NCBI GenBank assembly: GCA_963732905.1
Contig: CAVTBM010000007.1
Span: 264,822-328,821 of the forward strand
Length of the DNA stretch: 64,000 bases
Direction of reading: 5' to 3'
Source of the DNA: DASQZK01 sp963732905
Lineage (GTDB): Bacteria > Bacteroidota > Bacteroidia > Bacteroidales > GCA-2748055
A program made the position numbers and the translations under genes. Position 1 is the stretch's first letter, and each line of letters begins with the position of its first letter. This document shows positions 27,905 to 37,042 of this stretch, in pieces. The notes under the pieces were generated by a model that saw only the letters and a program-made list of their open reading frames with translations, had not been told where the DNA came from and searched no databases.

Positions 27905-28915
27905 ATGGAAAATCTGACAAACCGACAGATCCGACTGGCTAAGAGGCCGGAAGGAAAACCGGGGAAAGATAGCTTTGAGATCACTGAATCTCCGGTGCCT
28001 GAGTTTAAGAAGGGAGAAATGTTAATTGAAAATATTTACGTTTCTGTCGATCCGTACATGCGTGGCAGAATGGGAGATCCCGCAACGTCTCCCAATGCAT
28101 TTAATATTAACGGTGTCATCCGGGGCCGGACAATCGGGAGGGTTTTGGAAAGCCGTTCAGATTCTTTTAAGCAGGGTGAATATGTCATGAGCATGAAAGG
28201 ATGGGAGGAATATTCGGTGGCTCGTGATCAGGATGTTCAGAAGCTGGATCCGGATGCAGCACCCCTCAGCGCTTACCTTGGGGTAGCCGGGATGACCGGC
28301 ATGACAGCCTATTTCGGGCTTCTGGAAATCGGCAGGCCAAAAACCGGTGAAACCGTGGTTGTCTCTGCAGCTGCAGGTGCTGTTGGAAACGTAGTAGGGC
28401 AGATCGCGAAAATCAAAGGTTGCCGGGTAACCGGAATTTGCGGCTCGGATGAGAAAGTCAGCCTGCTGAAAGATAAACTGCATTTTAATGAAGCCATCAA
28501 TTACAGGAAAACCGGAAACCTGGCAAAGGATCTTAAAAATGCCTGTCCTGATGGTGTCGATGTTTATTTCGATAATGTAGGGGGTGAGATTTCCGATGCC
28601 GTACTATCGCTGATCAACAGGTATGCAAGGATCCCTGTATGTGGACAGATCTCACTTTACAACAGTACTGAAGAGCCCCCTGGCCCGCGCGTACAACCCG
28701 TTCTTCTGGGTCACGCCGCCATGATGCAGGGTTATACGGTTTCTGATTATTCAGACCGTTATCCTGAAGCTGTCAAACAAATCGGGGAATGGCTCCGACA
28801 GGGAAAACTGGTCACCCTCGAACATATCGTAAACGGGTTTGAACACATTCCTGACGCTTTTATTGGTTTGTTCAACGGTGAAAATACGGGGAAACAGGTA
28901 GTCAGACTGAAATAA
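27905..28915 (+). CDS. NADP-dependent medium-chain reductase (CurA / prostaglandin reductase family)
   Basis: A 336-residue zinc-independent MDR protein. Typical motifs are the N-terminal substrate cap with SVDPYMRGRM, the cofactor loop SAAAGAVGNVVGQIAKIKGCRVTGI, and YFDNVGGE in the nucleotide domain. Relatives reduce the 2-alkene bond of alpha,beta-unsaturated ketones such as curcumin and leukotriene B4 derivatives with NADPH, a detoxification step. It has a hairpin shortly after its stop and no operon partner. Confidence 0.92.
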   Translation: MENLTNRQIRLAKRPEGKPGKDSFEITESPVPEFKKGEMLIENIYVSVDPYMRGRMGDPATSPNAFNINGVIRGRTIGRVLESRSDSFKQGEYVMSMKGWEEYSVARDQDVQKLDPDAAPLSAYLGVAGMTGMTAYFGLLEIGRPKTGETVVVSAAAGAVGNVVGQIAKIKGCRVTGICGSDEKVSLLKDKLHFNEAINYRKTGNLAKDLKNACPDGVDVYFDNVGGEISDAVLSLINRYARIPVCGQISLYNSTEEPPGPRVQPVLLGHAAMMQGYTVSDYSDRYPEAVKQIGEWLRQGKLVTLEHIVNGFEHIPDAFIGLFNGENTGKQVVRLK

Positions 28916-28916
28916 T

Positions 28917-28942
28917 GGACGGCAGGATATTCCTGCATGTCC
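28917..28942 (+). terminator. Hairpin downstream of the MDR reductase gene
   Basis: GGAC-g-GCAGGA-tat-TCCTGC-at-GTCC folds into a nearly perfect 10-bp stem at 28917-28942, immediately after the stop codon. No T run follows, so termination is plausible but weak. Confidence 0.45.
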
Positions 28943-29056
28943 GGAGAAGTATCTTATTATCACATGAATATGCGAATGATTCTGCCTTAGATCTGTTCAC
29001 GAATTTTTTTTGTTAAAAATTGTAAAGAGATGAACTGTCATTAAGATCTTTTGTTT

Positions 29057-29087
29057 TATTTTTGACCTTTCAAAAAAAATGGTCAAA
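29057..29087 (+). promoter_or_regulatory. Candidate TetR operator overlapping a promoter -7 box
   Basis: A perfect 7-bp inverted repeat, TTTGACC (29061-29067) and GGTCAAA (29081-29087), overlaps TATTTTTG at 29057-29064, a match to the Bacteroidota -7 box. It sits just upstream of the TetR reading frame, as expected for an autoregulatory operator. Binding is inference. Confidence 0.5.
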
Positions 29088-29113
29088 GTGTATAAAGACA
29101 ATCAGGATTATTG

Positions 29114-29762
29114 ATGGTAAAGATTCAACATTCGGGAGATAACCGGGATAAAATAGATTTTATCATTAGTACGGCGCAGAAACAGGTTCGGCCTTTACGG
29201 ACTGGAGAAGACAACGATGAGGGAGATAGCCGGCGATGCCGGGATGTCCAAAGCTTCCCTGTATTATTATTTTCCCGATAAGACCAGTTTGTTTCATGCG
29301 GTGATCGAGAAGGAGCAGGAGGATTTTTTCAGCTACCTGGATGAAAGCCGGTGCAGGCTGGAGACACCAGCTGAGATGTTACGTGACTACGTGAACATCC
29401 GTAATCTTTATTTCAGGAAGTTCATTAATCTTAGCAAGCTACGTCTCAATGCCATCCGTGAACTCAAACCGGTCATGCGCGACCTGATTGATGAGCTGAA
29501 GACAAGGGAAAAGAATTACATCCGGAATATCATCAGGCTCGGGAAGGAAAATGCCGGGTTCAGAAACCTGGATGAGGAGGAGGTTGCGTCAGTCTTTCTC
29601 GAGTCTCTGCAGGCGATCAGGCGATCCTTCCTGTGGAAAAACGATTTATTGGGGGTGGAAGCGGCCGATCTTGAGGTAATGGAAAAAAGGATGGACGTGT
29701 TTCTTACTATTTTCATAAATGGAATAGCCCGGGACCATGCGAATGTGCCCGGAAAAAAATAA
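29114..29762 (+). pseudogene. TetR/AcrR family regulator with an N-terminal frameshift
   Basis: The downstream frame (from 29217) encodes MREIAGDAGMSKASLYYYFPDKTSLF, the second half of a TetR helix-turn-helix, plus a complete ligand domain. The first half is found upstream in another frame: from ATG 29114, ...DKIDFIISTAQKQ, then one extra G at 29185-29186 shifts the frame, and FGLYGLEKTT continues into MREIA. Removing that G gives one uninterrupted 215-residue TetR protein. The gene is therefore either broken or carries a sequencing error; a GTG/ATG-initiated short form would lack part of the DNA-binding domain. It most likely regulates the efflux operon that follows. Confidence 0.8.
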
Positions 29763-29788
29763 TATTAATTTTCTGATCAACTAAAAAA

Positions 29789-30811
29789 ATGAAGAACAGC
29801 AACACTGAAACGAAAGGAAACAAAAAGGGCCTGAAGTTTTACATCCCGATGATCCTGGTCATTGCAACAGTAATCATTTTGAGTGTCCTTTGGTATTCAA
29901 AATATTCCAGTTACATATCGACGGATGATGCCTATATCAATTCTGATAAGGTAACGGTCAGCAGTCAGATTATGGGCAGGATCCTGGAAAATTATGCTGA
30001 TGAAGGAGATACGGTAAAGCAGGGAGAGCTCCTGGTGGTACTGGATTCCAGTAGTCTGGTTGCCAGCAGGGCGGAAGCCGAATCAAGGCGTGACCAGGCG
30101 ATGGCTTCCAGGGGACAGTCCCTGGCCCAGCTCGGCTTTCAGAAGGAGAGCATTAAAGTTGTGGAAATTGAATATCAAAAAAGTTCAGATGACTTTGACA
30201 GGGCTAAAAAGCAGTTTGCGGGGAGTGTGATTACCCAGGAGCAGTTCGATCACAGCCGTAAATCATTAGAAACCGCAAAGGCGCGTCTGGATGCTGCCAA
30301 TTCGCAGCTAAAGGTTGCCGCTTCTGCCATACAGTCGGCCGACGCTGCCATAAAGAGTGCCGTCGCACAGATTAATGTCCTGGATAATCAGTTGCAAAAA
30401 ACCAGGGTATACGCGCCGGCAAGCGGTATTATCGCCAAAAGATGGATGCTTCCCGGGGAGATTGTCCAACCGGGGCAGGCCATCATGACCATTTCTGAAA
30501 ATCATAACCTCTGGGTTATGGTTTACCTGGAAGAAACCAAGCTTAAAAACGTATCGCTCGGACAGGATGTGGATTTTACCGTTGATGCTTATCCTGATGT
30601 GAATTTTTCAGGAAAGGTTTTCTATATCGGCTCCAATACGGCTTCACAATTTTCCCTTATCCCGGCAAGCAATGCATCGGGTAACTTCACCAAGGTTACA
30701 CAGCGTGTGCCGGTCAAAGTTTCGATCGATCATATCGGTCAGAGATCCGATAACAAACCGGTAGACCTCCTCGCAGGGATGTCGGTTGAAATAAAAATCA
30801 TTAAAAAATGA
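29789..30811 (+). CDS. HlyD/EmrA-type membrane fusion protein
   Basis: A 340-residue periplasmic adaptor: N-terminal membrane anchor (about 16-36), lipoyl-like half motif (TDDAYINSDKVTVSSQIMGRI), long coiled-coil hairpin (about 90-200), second lipoyl half (VYAPASGIIAKRWMLPGEIVQPGQ) and beta-barrel domain. It links the inner-membrane DHA2 pump to the TolC-like channel. It is the first gene of the efflux operon, 27 bp after the TetR stop, and overlaps the pump gene by 4 bp. Confidence 0.93.
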   Translation: MKNSNTETKGNKKGLKFYIPMILVIATVIILSVLWYSKYSSYISTDDAYINSDKVTVSSQIMGRILENYADEGDTVKQGELLVVLDSSSLVASRAEAESRRDQAMASRGQSLAQLGFQKESIKVVEIEYQKSSDDFDRAKKQFAGSVITQEQFDHSRKSLETAKARLDAANSQLKVAASAIQSADAAIKSAVAQINVLDNQLQKTRVYAPASGIIAKRWMLPGEIVQPGQAIMTISENHNLWVMVYLEETKLKNVSLGQDVDFTVDAYPDVNFSGKVFYIGSNTASQFSLIPASNASGNFTKVTQRVPVKVSIDHIGQRSDNKPVDLLAGMSVEIKIIKK

Positions 30812-32454
30812 GCAAAAGACGGATTACCCCGGCACACAGGGTAAGGAGGGCGCTGGTAAACCGTTTCGACTATTTTCAACCTGACGATCCGAAGTACAAG
30901 TGGCTCTTGCTGGGGAATGTGATGATAGGCACTTTCATGGCAGTTCTCGATGCGACGATTGTCAATGTCGGGCTGCCAAAGATCATGGCCTCATTCGGCG
31001 TAGGCATCGATAAAATTGAGTGGGTGCTGACAGCATATCTCCTGGCTCTTGCCGTGATGCTGCCAACTTCCGGATGGCTTGCCGACAAGTTTGGCTATAA
31101 GAAAGTTTACTTCTGGGGTCTGTTCGCCTTCACCCTGGGCTCATTTCTCTGCGGTATCTCGCCCGATGAAAATATACTGATCCTCTCCAGGGTAATACAG
31201 GGTCTCGGTGCAGGATGTCTGATGCCGGTGGGCATGGCTATTATTACCCGTGAATTTCCTCCCGACAAACGCGGGATCGCTCTCGGCTTCTGGTCTATTG
31301 CCGCCGCCGCTTCCGTGTCATTCGGACCACTCGTTGGCGGTTACCTGGTCGATAATTTCAACTGGCACCTCATTTTTGACGTTAACGTCCCTGTCGGAAT
31401 CATTGGGATGATGGCCACCCTGATCATCCAGCGGGAATACAAAAACCCGGATATCCGGGGCTTTGACCTTATCGGCTTTCTCTCCGTGAGTATCTTTCTT
31501 CCCTTTTTCATTTACGGGCTTACGGAAGGAAATGCTGCCTCAAATGCGGAAGGATGGTCCTCCCCGAGGATTCTCCTGTTCTTTGCCATTTCCATCATCT
31601 CATTTGCAGTCTTTCTTACCACGGAACTTACGGTGAAGCATCCCCTGATCGATCTGAAACTGCTTCAGGATCATAATTTTGCCATAAGCAACATTATCAT
31701 GCTGATATTTGGTATCGGCATGTTTGGAAGTACGTTCCTGTTGCCGCTATATCTTCAGAATTCACTGGGATATACGGCTATCCAGTCGGGTGCGGTTTTT
31801 CTTCCAGTCGGGATCATTCAGGGCGCCATGTCACCTGTTGCGGGCAGGATAGCCGATAAGTTCAATCCGAAAATGCCGGTGATCGTCGGCATCATTGCAT
31901 TAACCCTTAGCTTTTTGATCAACGGTTTCCTGTCTTATATGACTGAACACTGGTACATCATGCTCTCACTCTATCTCCGCGGTTTTGGCATGGGGCTGAT
32001 GTTTACACCCTTAAGTGCGGTAGCGCTTCTCGACATACCAAGGGAAAAGATGGCGCAGGCTTCAGGACTTATCAACGTGATCCGGCAGATTGGCGGGAGT
32101 CTGGGGGTTGCCATCTTTGCCACCATCCTTACATCACGGGTAAGTTATCATTCGGAACGTTTCAGCCAGGCCATTGACCCCCATTCACCGGTATATCAGG
32201 AGGTGACCCATCACCTTACAGGTTACATCATGCATGAGGCCGGTAGTTCAGCCACGGATGCGGCCAGGCAGAGCCAGTATGTTCTTCTCAAAAATGTGAA
32301 TAACCAGGCTTTTATCCAGGGGGTGGATGATGATTTCCTGATTTCTGCCATCATCACTTTCATTGGCGGAATCCCGGTGGTACTGCTTCGGACAAAAAGG
32401 AGAAAAGAAAAGATTGCTATTAGAAAGGCTGAACAGAAAAAGTTAACTACGTAA
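30808..32454 (+). CDS. DHA2 family drug:H+ antiporter (EmrB/QacA type)
   Basis: A 548-residue major facilitator with 14 predicted membrane helices. Motif C region FGPLVGGYLVDNFNWHLIFDVNVPVG and motif A SGWLADKFGYKKVY are present, as is DATIVNVGLPKI in helix 1. It exports drugs or other amphiphiles in exchange for protons, together with the HlyD protein upstream (4-bp ATGA overlap) and the TolC protein downstream (10-bp gap). Specific substrates are unknown. Confidence 0.93.
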   Translation: MSKRRITPAHRVRRALVNRFDYFQPDDPKYKWLLLGNVMIGTFMAVLDATIVNVGLPKIMASFGVGIDKIEWVLTAYLLALAVMLPTSGWLADKFGYKKVYFWGLFAFTLGSFLCGISPDENILILSRVIQGLGAGCLMPVGMAIITREFPPDKRGIALGFWSIAAAASVSFGPLVGGYLVDNFNWHLIFDVNVPVGIIGMMATLIIQREYKNPDIRGFDLIGFLSVSIFLPFFIYGLTEGNAASNAEGWSSPRILLFFAISIISFAVFLTTELTVKHPLIDLKLLQDHNFAISNIIMLIFGIGMFGSTFLLPLYLQNSLGYTAIQSGAVFLPVGIIQGAMSPVAGRIADKFNPKMPVIVGIIALTLSFLINGFLSYMTEHWYIMLSLYLRGFGMGLMFTPLSAVALLDIPREKMAQASGLINVIRQIGGSLGVAIFATILTSRVSYHSERFSQAIDPHSPVYQEVTHHLTGYIMHEAGSSATDAARQSQYVLLKNVNNQAFIQGVDDDFLISAIITFIGGIPVVLLRTKRRKEKIAIRKAEQKKLTT

Positions 32455-32464
32455 GATTAAAGAT

Positions 32465-33784
32465 ATGAAAAAGACAGGTATTTTCATTTTTTCACTTTTA
32501 TGGCTTTCCGGCGCCGGCTTTGCTCAGCAGAACAGGAATGAGGGAGACACCCTGAACCTGGAAAAAGTGGTTGACAGGGTAATTTCCACTCACCCGTCGG
32601 TTAAAGCAGCCGCCCAGGCTGTGGAAGAGGCGGAAGGCAGAATCGGACTGGCCAGATCGGCCTATCTCCCAACTGTGTCTGCAGGGGCCTCCTACACCAG
32701 GATCGACCCGGTAATTTCGTTCGATTTTCCCGGATACGGCAACATTCAACTTTATCCCGAAGATAACTATTCAGCCGATGTCAGCGTGCGACAGCTTATT
32801 TATGATTTCGGACGTACTTCAAAAAGTATCAAACTGGCTGAAGCGTCAAAAGAGCTGAGCTCTGAGAGTCTGAACCTCGTCCGTCAAAACATGGCTATGT
32901 TGGTCATCAGTACCTATTACAACCTGCTAATGGTTCAGGAATCGGTCAGGATAAGCAACGATGAGCTGAAGAACCTGAATAACCATCTGGATTTTATCAT
33001 GAAAAAAAAGGCGACGGGTTCGGCTACAGATTATGAAATCCTTTCCACCAAAGTAAAAATTTCAGCCATTGAAAACCGAAAGGTCGATCTTCTCGCCGGT
33101 CAGCAGACCCTTTCGGCGGTGATGAATGCCCTTCTGGGCCAGCCTGTCGATAAGCTGGTGTATGTCAGCAATGAGCTCAATGACAGTTCTGATAGTATCA
33201 GTGCCGATTCCATGCTGAATCTGGCCATGAAAAACCGCGAAGAGCTGAAACTTAGTGAGCAAAAAGAGAAACTGGCACAACTCAGGTATGAACTGACCAA
33301 AACATCCAATTACCCCACACTGGGGGCTTTCGCCACTGGGGGCGGAAAAAACGGGTATATTCCCAATCTGAACAGTTTTAAGGCAAATTTCTCAGCGGGC
33401 GTCAGTCTGAACATCCCCATCTTTGACGGATACCGTGAGAAAAATAACCTGAAGATCGCCAAAGCGGAAATTGAAAGTTCTCAATATCAGAGTGAGACCG
33501 CCCAAAGGCAGGTTTCTGTGGAAGTGATGAAGGCCCGGGCACAGGTAAAATCTTCGTCCGAAAAGATCGACCAGAACAGGTTACAGGTTACCCAGGCACA
33601 GCAGGCATACGACCTGGCCCAGACGAATTACCAGGCCGGCGCCATTACCAACCTGGATCTTCTCGATGCCGAAATTTCACTGGCTACCAGCCGGCTCATG
33701 CTCACCAGGGCCAGGATTGACTATGTTTTAAACCTGTCACAGTTGAAAATGGCGATGGGAGAGGATTTATACCATGTCAACTGA
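32465..33784 (+). CDS. TolC family outer-membrane efflux channel
   Basis: A 439-residue outer-membrane factor with signal peptide (1-20) and two OEP repeats. Each has a long helical hairpin (LAQLRYELTKTSNYPTLGAFATGGG in the second) and the family pattern YQAGAITNLDLLDAEISLATSRLMLTRARIDYVLNLSQL at the C-terminus. It forms the trimeric exit duct for the HlyD-DHA2 pump encoded just upstream. An 8-bp tandem array begins about 28 bp after its stop. Confidence 0.93.
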   Translation: MKKTGIFIFSLLWLSGAGFAQQNRNEGDTLNLEKVVDRVISTHPSVKAAAQAVEEAEGRIGLARSAYLPTVSAGASYTRIDPVISFDFPGYGNIQLYPEDNYSADVSVRQLIYDFGRTSKSIKLAEASKELSSESLNLVRQNMAMLVISTYYNLLMVQESVRISNDELKNLNNHLDFIMKKKATGSATDYEILSTKVKISAIENRKVDLLAGQQTLSAVMNALLGQPVDKLVYVSNELNDSSDSISADSMLNLAMKNREELKLSEQKEKLAQLRYELTKTSNYPTLGAFATGGGKNGYIPNLNSFKANFSAGVSLNIPIFDGYREKNNLKIAKAEIESSQYQSETAQRQVSVEVMKARAQVKSSSEKIDQNRLQVTQAQQAYDLAQTNYQAGAITNLDLLDAEISLATSRLMLTRARIDYVLNLSQLKMAMGEDLYHVN

Positions 33785-33811
33785 TTTGTACCGGGTTGGA
33801 ATGCAGGGGGA

Positions 33812-33849
33812 GAGGAGTTAGGGAGTTAGAGAGTTAGGAAGTTAGAGAG
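33812..33849 (+). repeat. 8-bp tandem array, purine-rich orientation (GAGTTAGG)
   Basis: Four to five imperfect GAGTTAGG/GAGTTAGA units lie between the TolC stop and the left end of the IS element. They are inverted relative to the array on the other side of the IS. Confidence 0.85.
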
Positions 33850-33856
33850 CATCATC

Positions 33857-35261
33857 CTGTCTTCTGGTGGTGTAAAGAATTTTGTGTAAAGTTAGTAGCT
33901 GCGTCAAGGTTTAAAAAATCTGGAGCCATAAAAAGCTCAAAGATTTTTTAGACCGGATTGAAAACGTTTAATTTTACAAAATGACGCAGTATTATGAAAG
34001 ACAAAGACAAGAACAAAGATGATTTTGAGATCCCGCAGGAAGCACTGCGCAAGATCAAATCACAATCTGAGCTGGATGATTTCTTCCATGTGCTATATAA
34101 ACAGGCAGTTGAAGGCATGTTAAAGGCAGAGTTGGATGAACATCTTGGCTACCAGAAGCATAAACCCAATGAAAAGACGGGTGGAAATAATCGCAACGGG
34201 TATAGCAGTAAAACGCTAAAAACCGATATTGGAGATATTCCATTGGAGGTTCCCAGGGATCGGGACTCAAGCTTTGATCCGGTGATTGTTCCAAAGCACC
34301 AGCGCATGTCAGCACGCATTGAACAGGCGATTATTACCTTGTATTCCCGGGGTATGAGCACCCGTGATATTGAGGCAACAATCCAGGAGATCTATGGCAT
34401 TGAGTTGAGTGAAGGCACGGTATCGAATATCACCAATTCCATTTTAGAGAACATTAAGCAATGGCAGCAAAGGCCCTTGGAAAGTGTCTATTTTGTGGTC
34501 TGGATGGATGGCATTGTATTAAAGGTTCGTCATAATGGCCGGGTTATCGGGAAAACGATTTATCTGATCATCGGGCTGAAGAAAGACGGGCTAAAAGAAG
34601 TTCTTGGAATGTGGATATCCGAAACGGAAAGTGCATCGTTCTGGTTGAATGTGCTTACCGATCTCAAAGCCCGTGGGGTAGAAGACATCCTGATTGCCTG
34701 CACCGATAATCTTGCCGGAATACGCCAGGCTATAAACGCAGTTTTTCCTCAAACGATCTGCCAGCTTTGCATTGTTCACCAAATCCGCAATAGTGCACGT
34801 TATGTGGCATGGAAAGAAAGAAAAGTGTTTATGGCTGATCTTAAACTCGTTTATGGAGCTATTAACAAAGAAATTGCTTACGATGCTTTGGATGAATTTG
34901 ATAAAAAATGGGGTGCAAAATATGCTTATGCCATTAAATCCTGGAAGACAAACTGGGAGGAACTCACGGCCTTCTTCGATTTTCCATTGGAAATCAGAAA
35001 AATCATTTATACCACAAATGCGATCGAAAGTGTTAATAGTGGGATCCGTAAATACACCAAAATTAAAACAGTTTTCCCTGATGACCAGGCAGTCCTGAAG
35101 GCTGTTTACCTTGCCCTGAGCAACATCCAGCTAAAGTGGACAATGCCAATCACTAAATGGGGAATTATTATTAACCAATTTGTTATTAAATTTGGAGAAA
35201 GATGTCGAATATAACCTGCAGTTACTGGTTTACACAAAATTTTTCACAGGCTCTGTCTTCT
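33857..35261 (+). mobile_element. Complete IS256-family insertion sequence with 9-bp target duplication
   Basis: The element proper spans about 33866-35252 (1.39 kb). Imperfect terminal inverted repeats of about 25 bp share AATTTTGTGTAAA (left end 33868-33890; right end 35231-35250 on the other strand). CTGTCTTCT at 33857-33865 is repeated exactly at 35253-35261, a 9-bp target duplication as expected for IS256 elements (8-9 bp). One transposase gene fills it. Intact ends, target duplication and a full-length transposase suggest a recent insertion. Confidence 0.9.
33994..35214 (+). CDS. IS256-family (Mutator-like) transposase
   Basis: A 406-residue DDE transposase. The catalytic residues fit Asp172 (WMDGI), Asp238 (ACTDN) and Glu345 (TTNAIES), with the C/H-containing QLCIVHQIRNS block typical of this family between the second Asp and Glu. 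The DNA-binding N-terminus (LDEHLGYQKH, NRNGYSSKTL) is complete. Length and frame are intact, so the element may be active. Confidence 0.95.
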   Translation: MKDKDKNKDDFEIPQEALRKIKSQSELDDFFHVLYKQAVEGMLKAELDEHLGYQKHKPNEKTGGNNRNGYSSKTLKTDIGDIPLEVPRDRDSSFDPVIVPKHQRMSARIEQAIITLYSRGMSTRDIEATIQEIYGIELSEGTVSNITNSILENIKQWQQRPLESVYFVVWMDGIVLKVRHNGRVIGKTIYLIIGLKKDGLKEVLGMWISETESASFWLNVLTDLKARGVEDILIACTDNLAGIRQAINAVFPQTICQLCIVHQIRNSARYVAWKERKVFMADLKLVYGAINKEIAYDALDEFDKKWGAKYAYAIKSWKTNWEELTAFFDFPLEIRKIIYTTNAIESVNSGIRKYTKIKTVFPDDQAVLKAVYLALSNIQLKWTMPITKWGIIINQFVIKFGERCRI

Positions 35262-35625
35262 CTAACTCAATCCCTCAATCCCGTAATCCCTCAATCCCTA
35301 ACTTCCTAACTTCCTAACTTCCTAACTTCCTAACCTCTCCCCACGCTCACCCCTTAGTCCCCTAAAAGGGGAAACCCAGCCCACCATAGCATACTCTAAC
35401 TCAATCCCTAACTTCCTAACTCCCTAACTTCCTAACTCCCTAACTTCCTAACTCCCTAACTTCCTAACTCCCTAACTTCCTAACTCCCTAACTTCCTAAC
35501 TCCCTAACTTCCTAACTCCCTAACTTCCTAACTCCCTAACTTCCTAACTCCCTAACTCCCTAACTCCCTTAATCCCTTAATCCCTTAATCCCTAACTTCC
35601 TAACTTCCTAACTCCTAACGCAACA
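35262..35625 (+). repeat. 8/16-bp tandem array, pyrimidine-rich orientation, with embedded dispersed element
   Basis: CTAACTCC, CTAACTTC and CTCAATCC-type units fill the region to the right of the IS. At 35408-35551 nine perfect copies of the 16-mer CTAACTTCCTAACTCC follow each other. The array is interrupted at about 35335-35388 by a copy of a dispersed element that recurs inverted at 56284-56334. Confidence 0.92.
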
Positions 35626-35629
35626 CCTA

Positions 35630-35652
35630 TTCGGTTTTAACGGACAACAGTG
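35630..35652 (+). repeat. 23-bp direct repeat, left copy
   Basis: This 23-mer (core CGGTTTTA, then CGGACAACAGTG) recurs in the same orientation at 42081-42103 with one mismatch. The pair encloses the secreted-protein island. Confidence 0.8.
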
Positions 35653-35927
35653 ATTAAAAATATACTGAATAATATACCTAAAAAAAGCATCTAAAAAACA
35701 CAAATATTAACAAATATTTCAGTGAGATAAAAGTACCTCTATTGCATATTTCATGCTAATTCTTCCATCGATTCAGATAATCTGTTTTTCCTTGAATCGT
35801 TATCCGGAAACTTTCTAAATTGACAAATGATTTTTTTTTTTCATATTTTCTTCAGAACTTAATTTAACATTTCGAATCGTTTAGAAATAAATGAGATTCG
35901 TATGTTTTATTCATTAAACAACAAACC

Positions 35928-36950
35928 ATGAAAAAATTATTTGTCATCCTGTTTATGTCCGGGGCTTCGCTTACATTCGTGAAATCCCAGGTTATCGTTA
36001 ATTCCAGCGGTCATACTGGCATAGGTGCAGATCCTTATCCAGCATATTTTTTCCGGGTAAATGGTACCAGTATATTTGAAAATGAATTAACATTAAAATA
36101 TACATCATTTCCCCATACAACACTATTTATAAATGATATCGGGCCGGAAGTAAAACCCTATTTGGCTGATATGGCTGGGGTTTGGTGTGGAAATCTGGGT
36201 ACATCCGATTATCCGTGGTCTTATATTTATTATGAAAATCTTGTCAACCGTTCCGATTTTCGATCGAAGGAGAACGTCAGGGAGGTAGACAGTTCGATCC
36301 ATAAGATCATGTTGCTGCACCCGGTCAAATATGATTATAAAAAGGAATATTTCGCAGATCTGTCAGCATATCCTGAATTATCCAGGTTCAGTCATCCGGA
36401 AGACCGTTTTAACCGTGTGGGCCTGGTTGCGCAGGAAACAGAAACGGTGATACCATCCGTTGTCAAATATGATAAGGAGAACGATATCTACGGGATCGAT
36501 TATGTGGCACTCGTTCCTTATTTGATCGGGGCCATTCAGGAACAGCAGGCTCAGATTGAGACTTTGAAAAATATCATGATCTCTCAAGAGCAGGAACTTA
36601 TTAAGATAAAGGATTTCATAGGTTACAGTGAAGGAGGTGTCAGGAAAAGTGCTTCTTCAGAACCGGAAGCTGATCTTATGGCAGGAGAATTTCCGGTGCT
36701 TTATCAGAACACTCCCAATCCGTTTTACGACAAAACACAAATCAAAGTATTCCTGCCGGAAGGCGTGCGTTCGGCCAAATTGTATGTCCATAGCCTGAAT
36801 GGAACGGAGGTAATGGTCAGGAACCTTTCAGGGCTGGGAGAGCTCATGGTAATCATTGACGGAGCAACCCTTCAGAAAGGAATGTATTTGTATACGCTGG
36901 AGGTTGACGGAAAGATGGTGGATACTAAGAGGATGATACTGACGGAGTGA
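35928..36950 (+). CDS. Secreted S74-chaperone-domain protein with T9SS sorting domain
   Basis: A 340-residue protein: signal peptide (1-20), a short N-terminal beta region, a peptidase S74/endosialidase-type intramolecular chaperone domain (SDFRSKENVREVDSS, HPVKYDYKK, RVGLVAQETETVIPSVV, YVALVPYLIGAIQEQQ) at about 105-215, and a type A T9SS C-terminal domain (YQNTPNPFYDKTQIKVFLP ... KGMYLYTLEVDGK). S74 domains trimerise and autoprocess fibre proteins. Export through T9SS to the cell surface is likely. Function beyond adhesion or fibre formation is open. Confidence 0.85.
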   Translation: MKKLFVILFMSGASLTFVKSQVIVNSSGHTGIGADPYPAYFFRVNGTSIFENELTLKYTSFPHTTLFINDIGPEVKPYLADMAGVWCGNLGTSDYPWSYIYYENLVNRSDFRSKENVREVDSSIHKIMLLHPVKYDYKKEYFADLSAYPELSRFSHPEDRFNRVGLVAQETETVIPSVVKYDKENDIYGIDYVALVPYLIGAIQEQQAQIETLKNIMISQEQELIKIKDFIGYSEGGVRKSASSEPEADLMAGEFPVLYQNTPNPFYDKTQIKVFLPEGVRSAKLYVHSLNGTEVMVRNLSGLGELMVIIDGATLQKGMYLYTLEVDGKMVDTKRMILTE

Positions 36951-37042
36951 AAGCTTGGAAATCCCGCCAGGAATGTACCTGATAAGGATTTAATTTGCCG
37001 ATCATTCCACTTCTTCCTTAAAAATAATAAAAAATTGAAAAA

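Larger units (their letters stand above)
35253..35927. other. Gene-free repeat-rich interval right of the IS
   Basis: It holds the tandem array, the left copy of the 23-bp direct repeat at 35630, and AT-rich sequence with a T13-type run near 35828 leading into the promoter region of the S74-domain gene. No gene was seen. Confidence 0.6.

Noticed and set aside
35828..35845. Long T run before the S74-domain gene as a phase-variation tract
   Set aside because: It is far from a promoter box or coding frame that it could switch, so there is no support.
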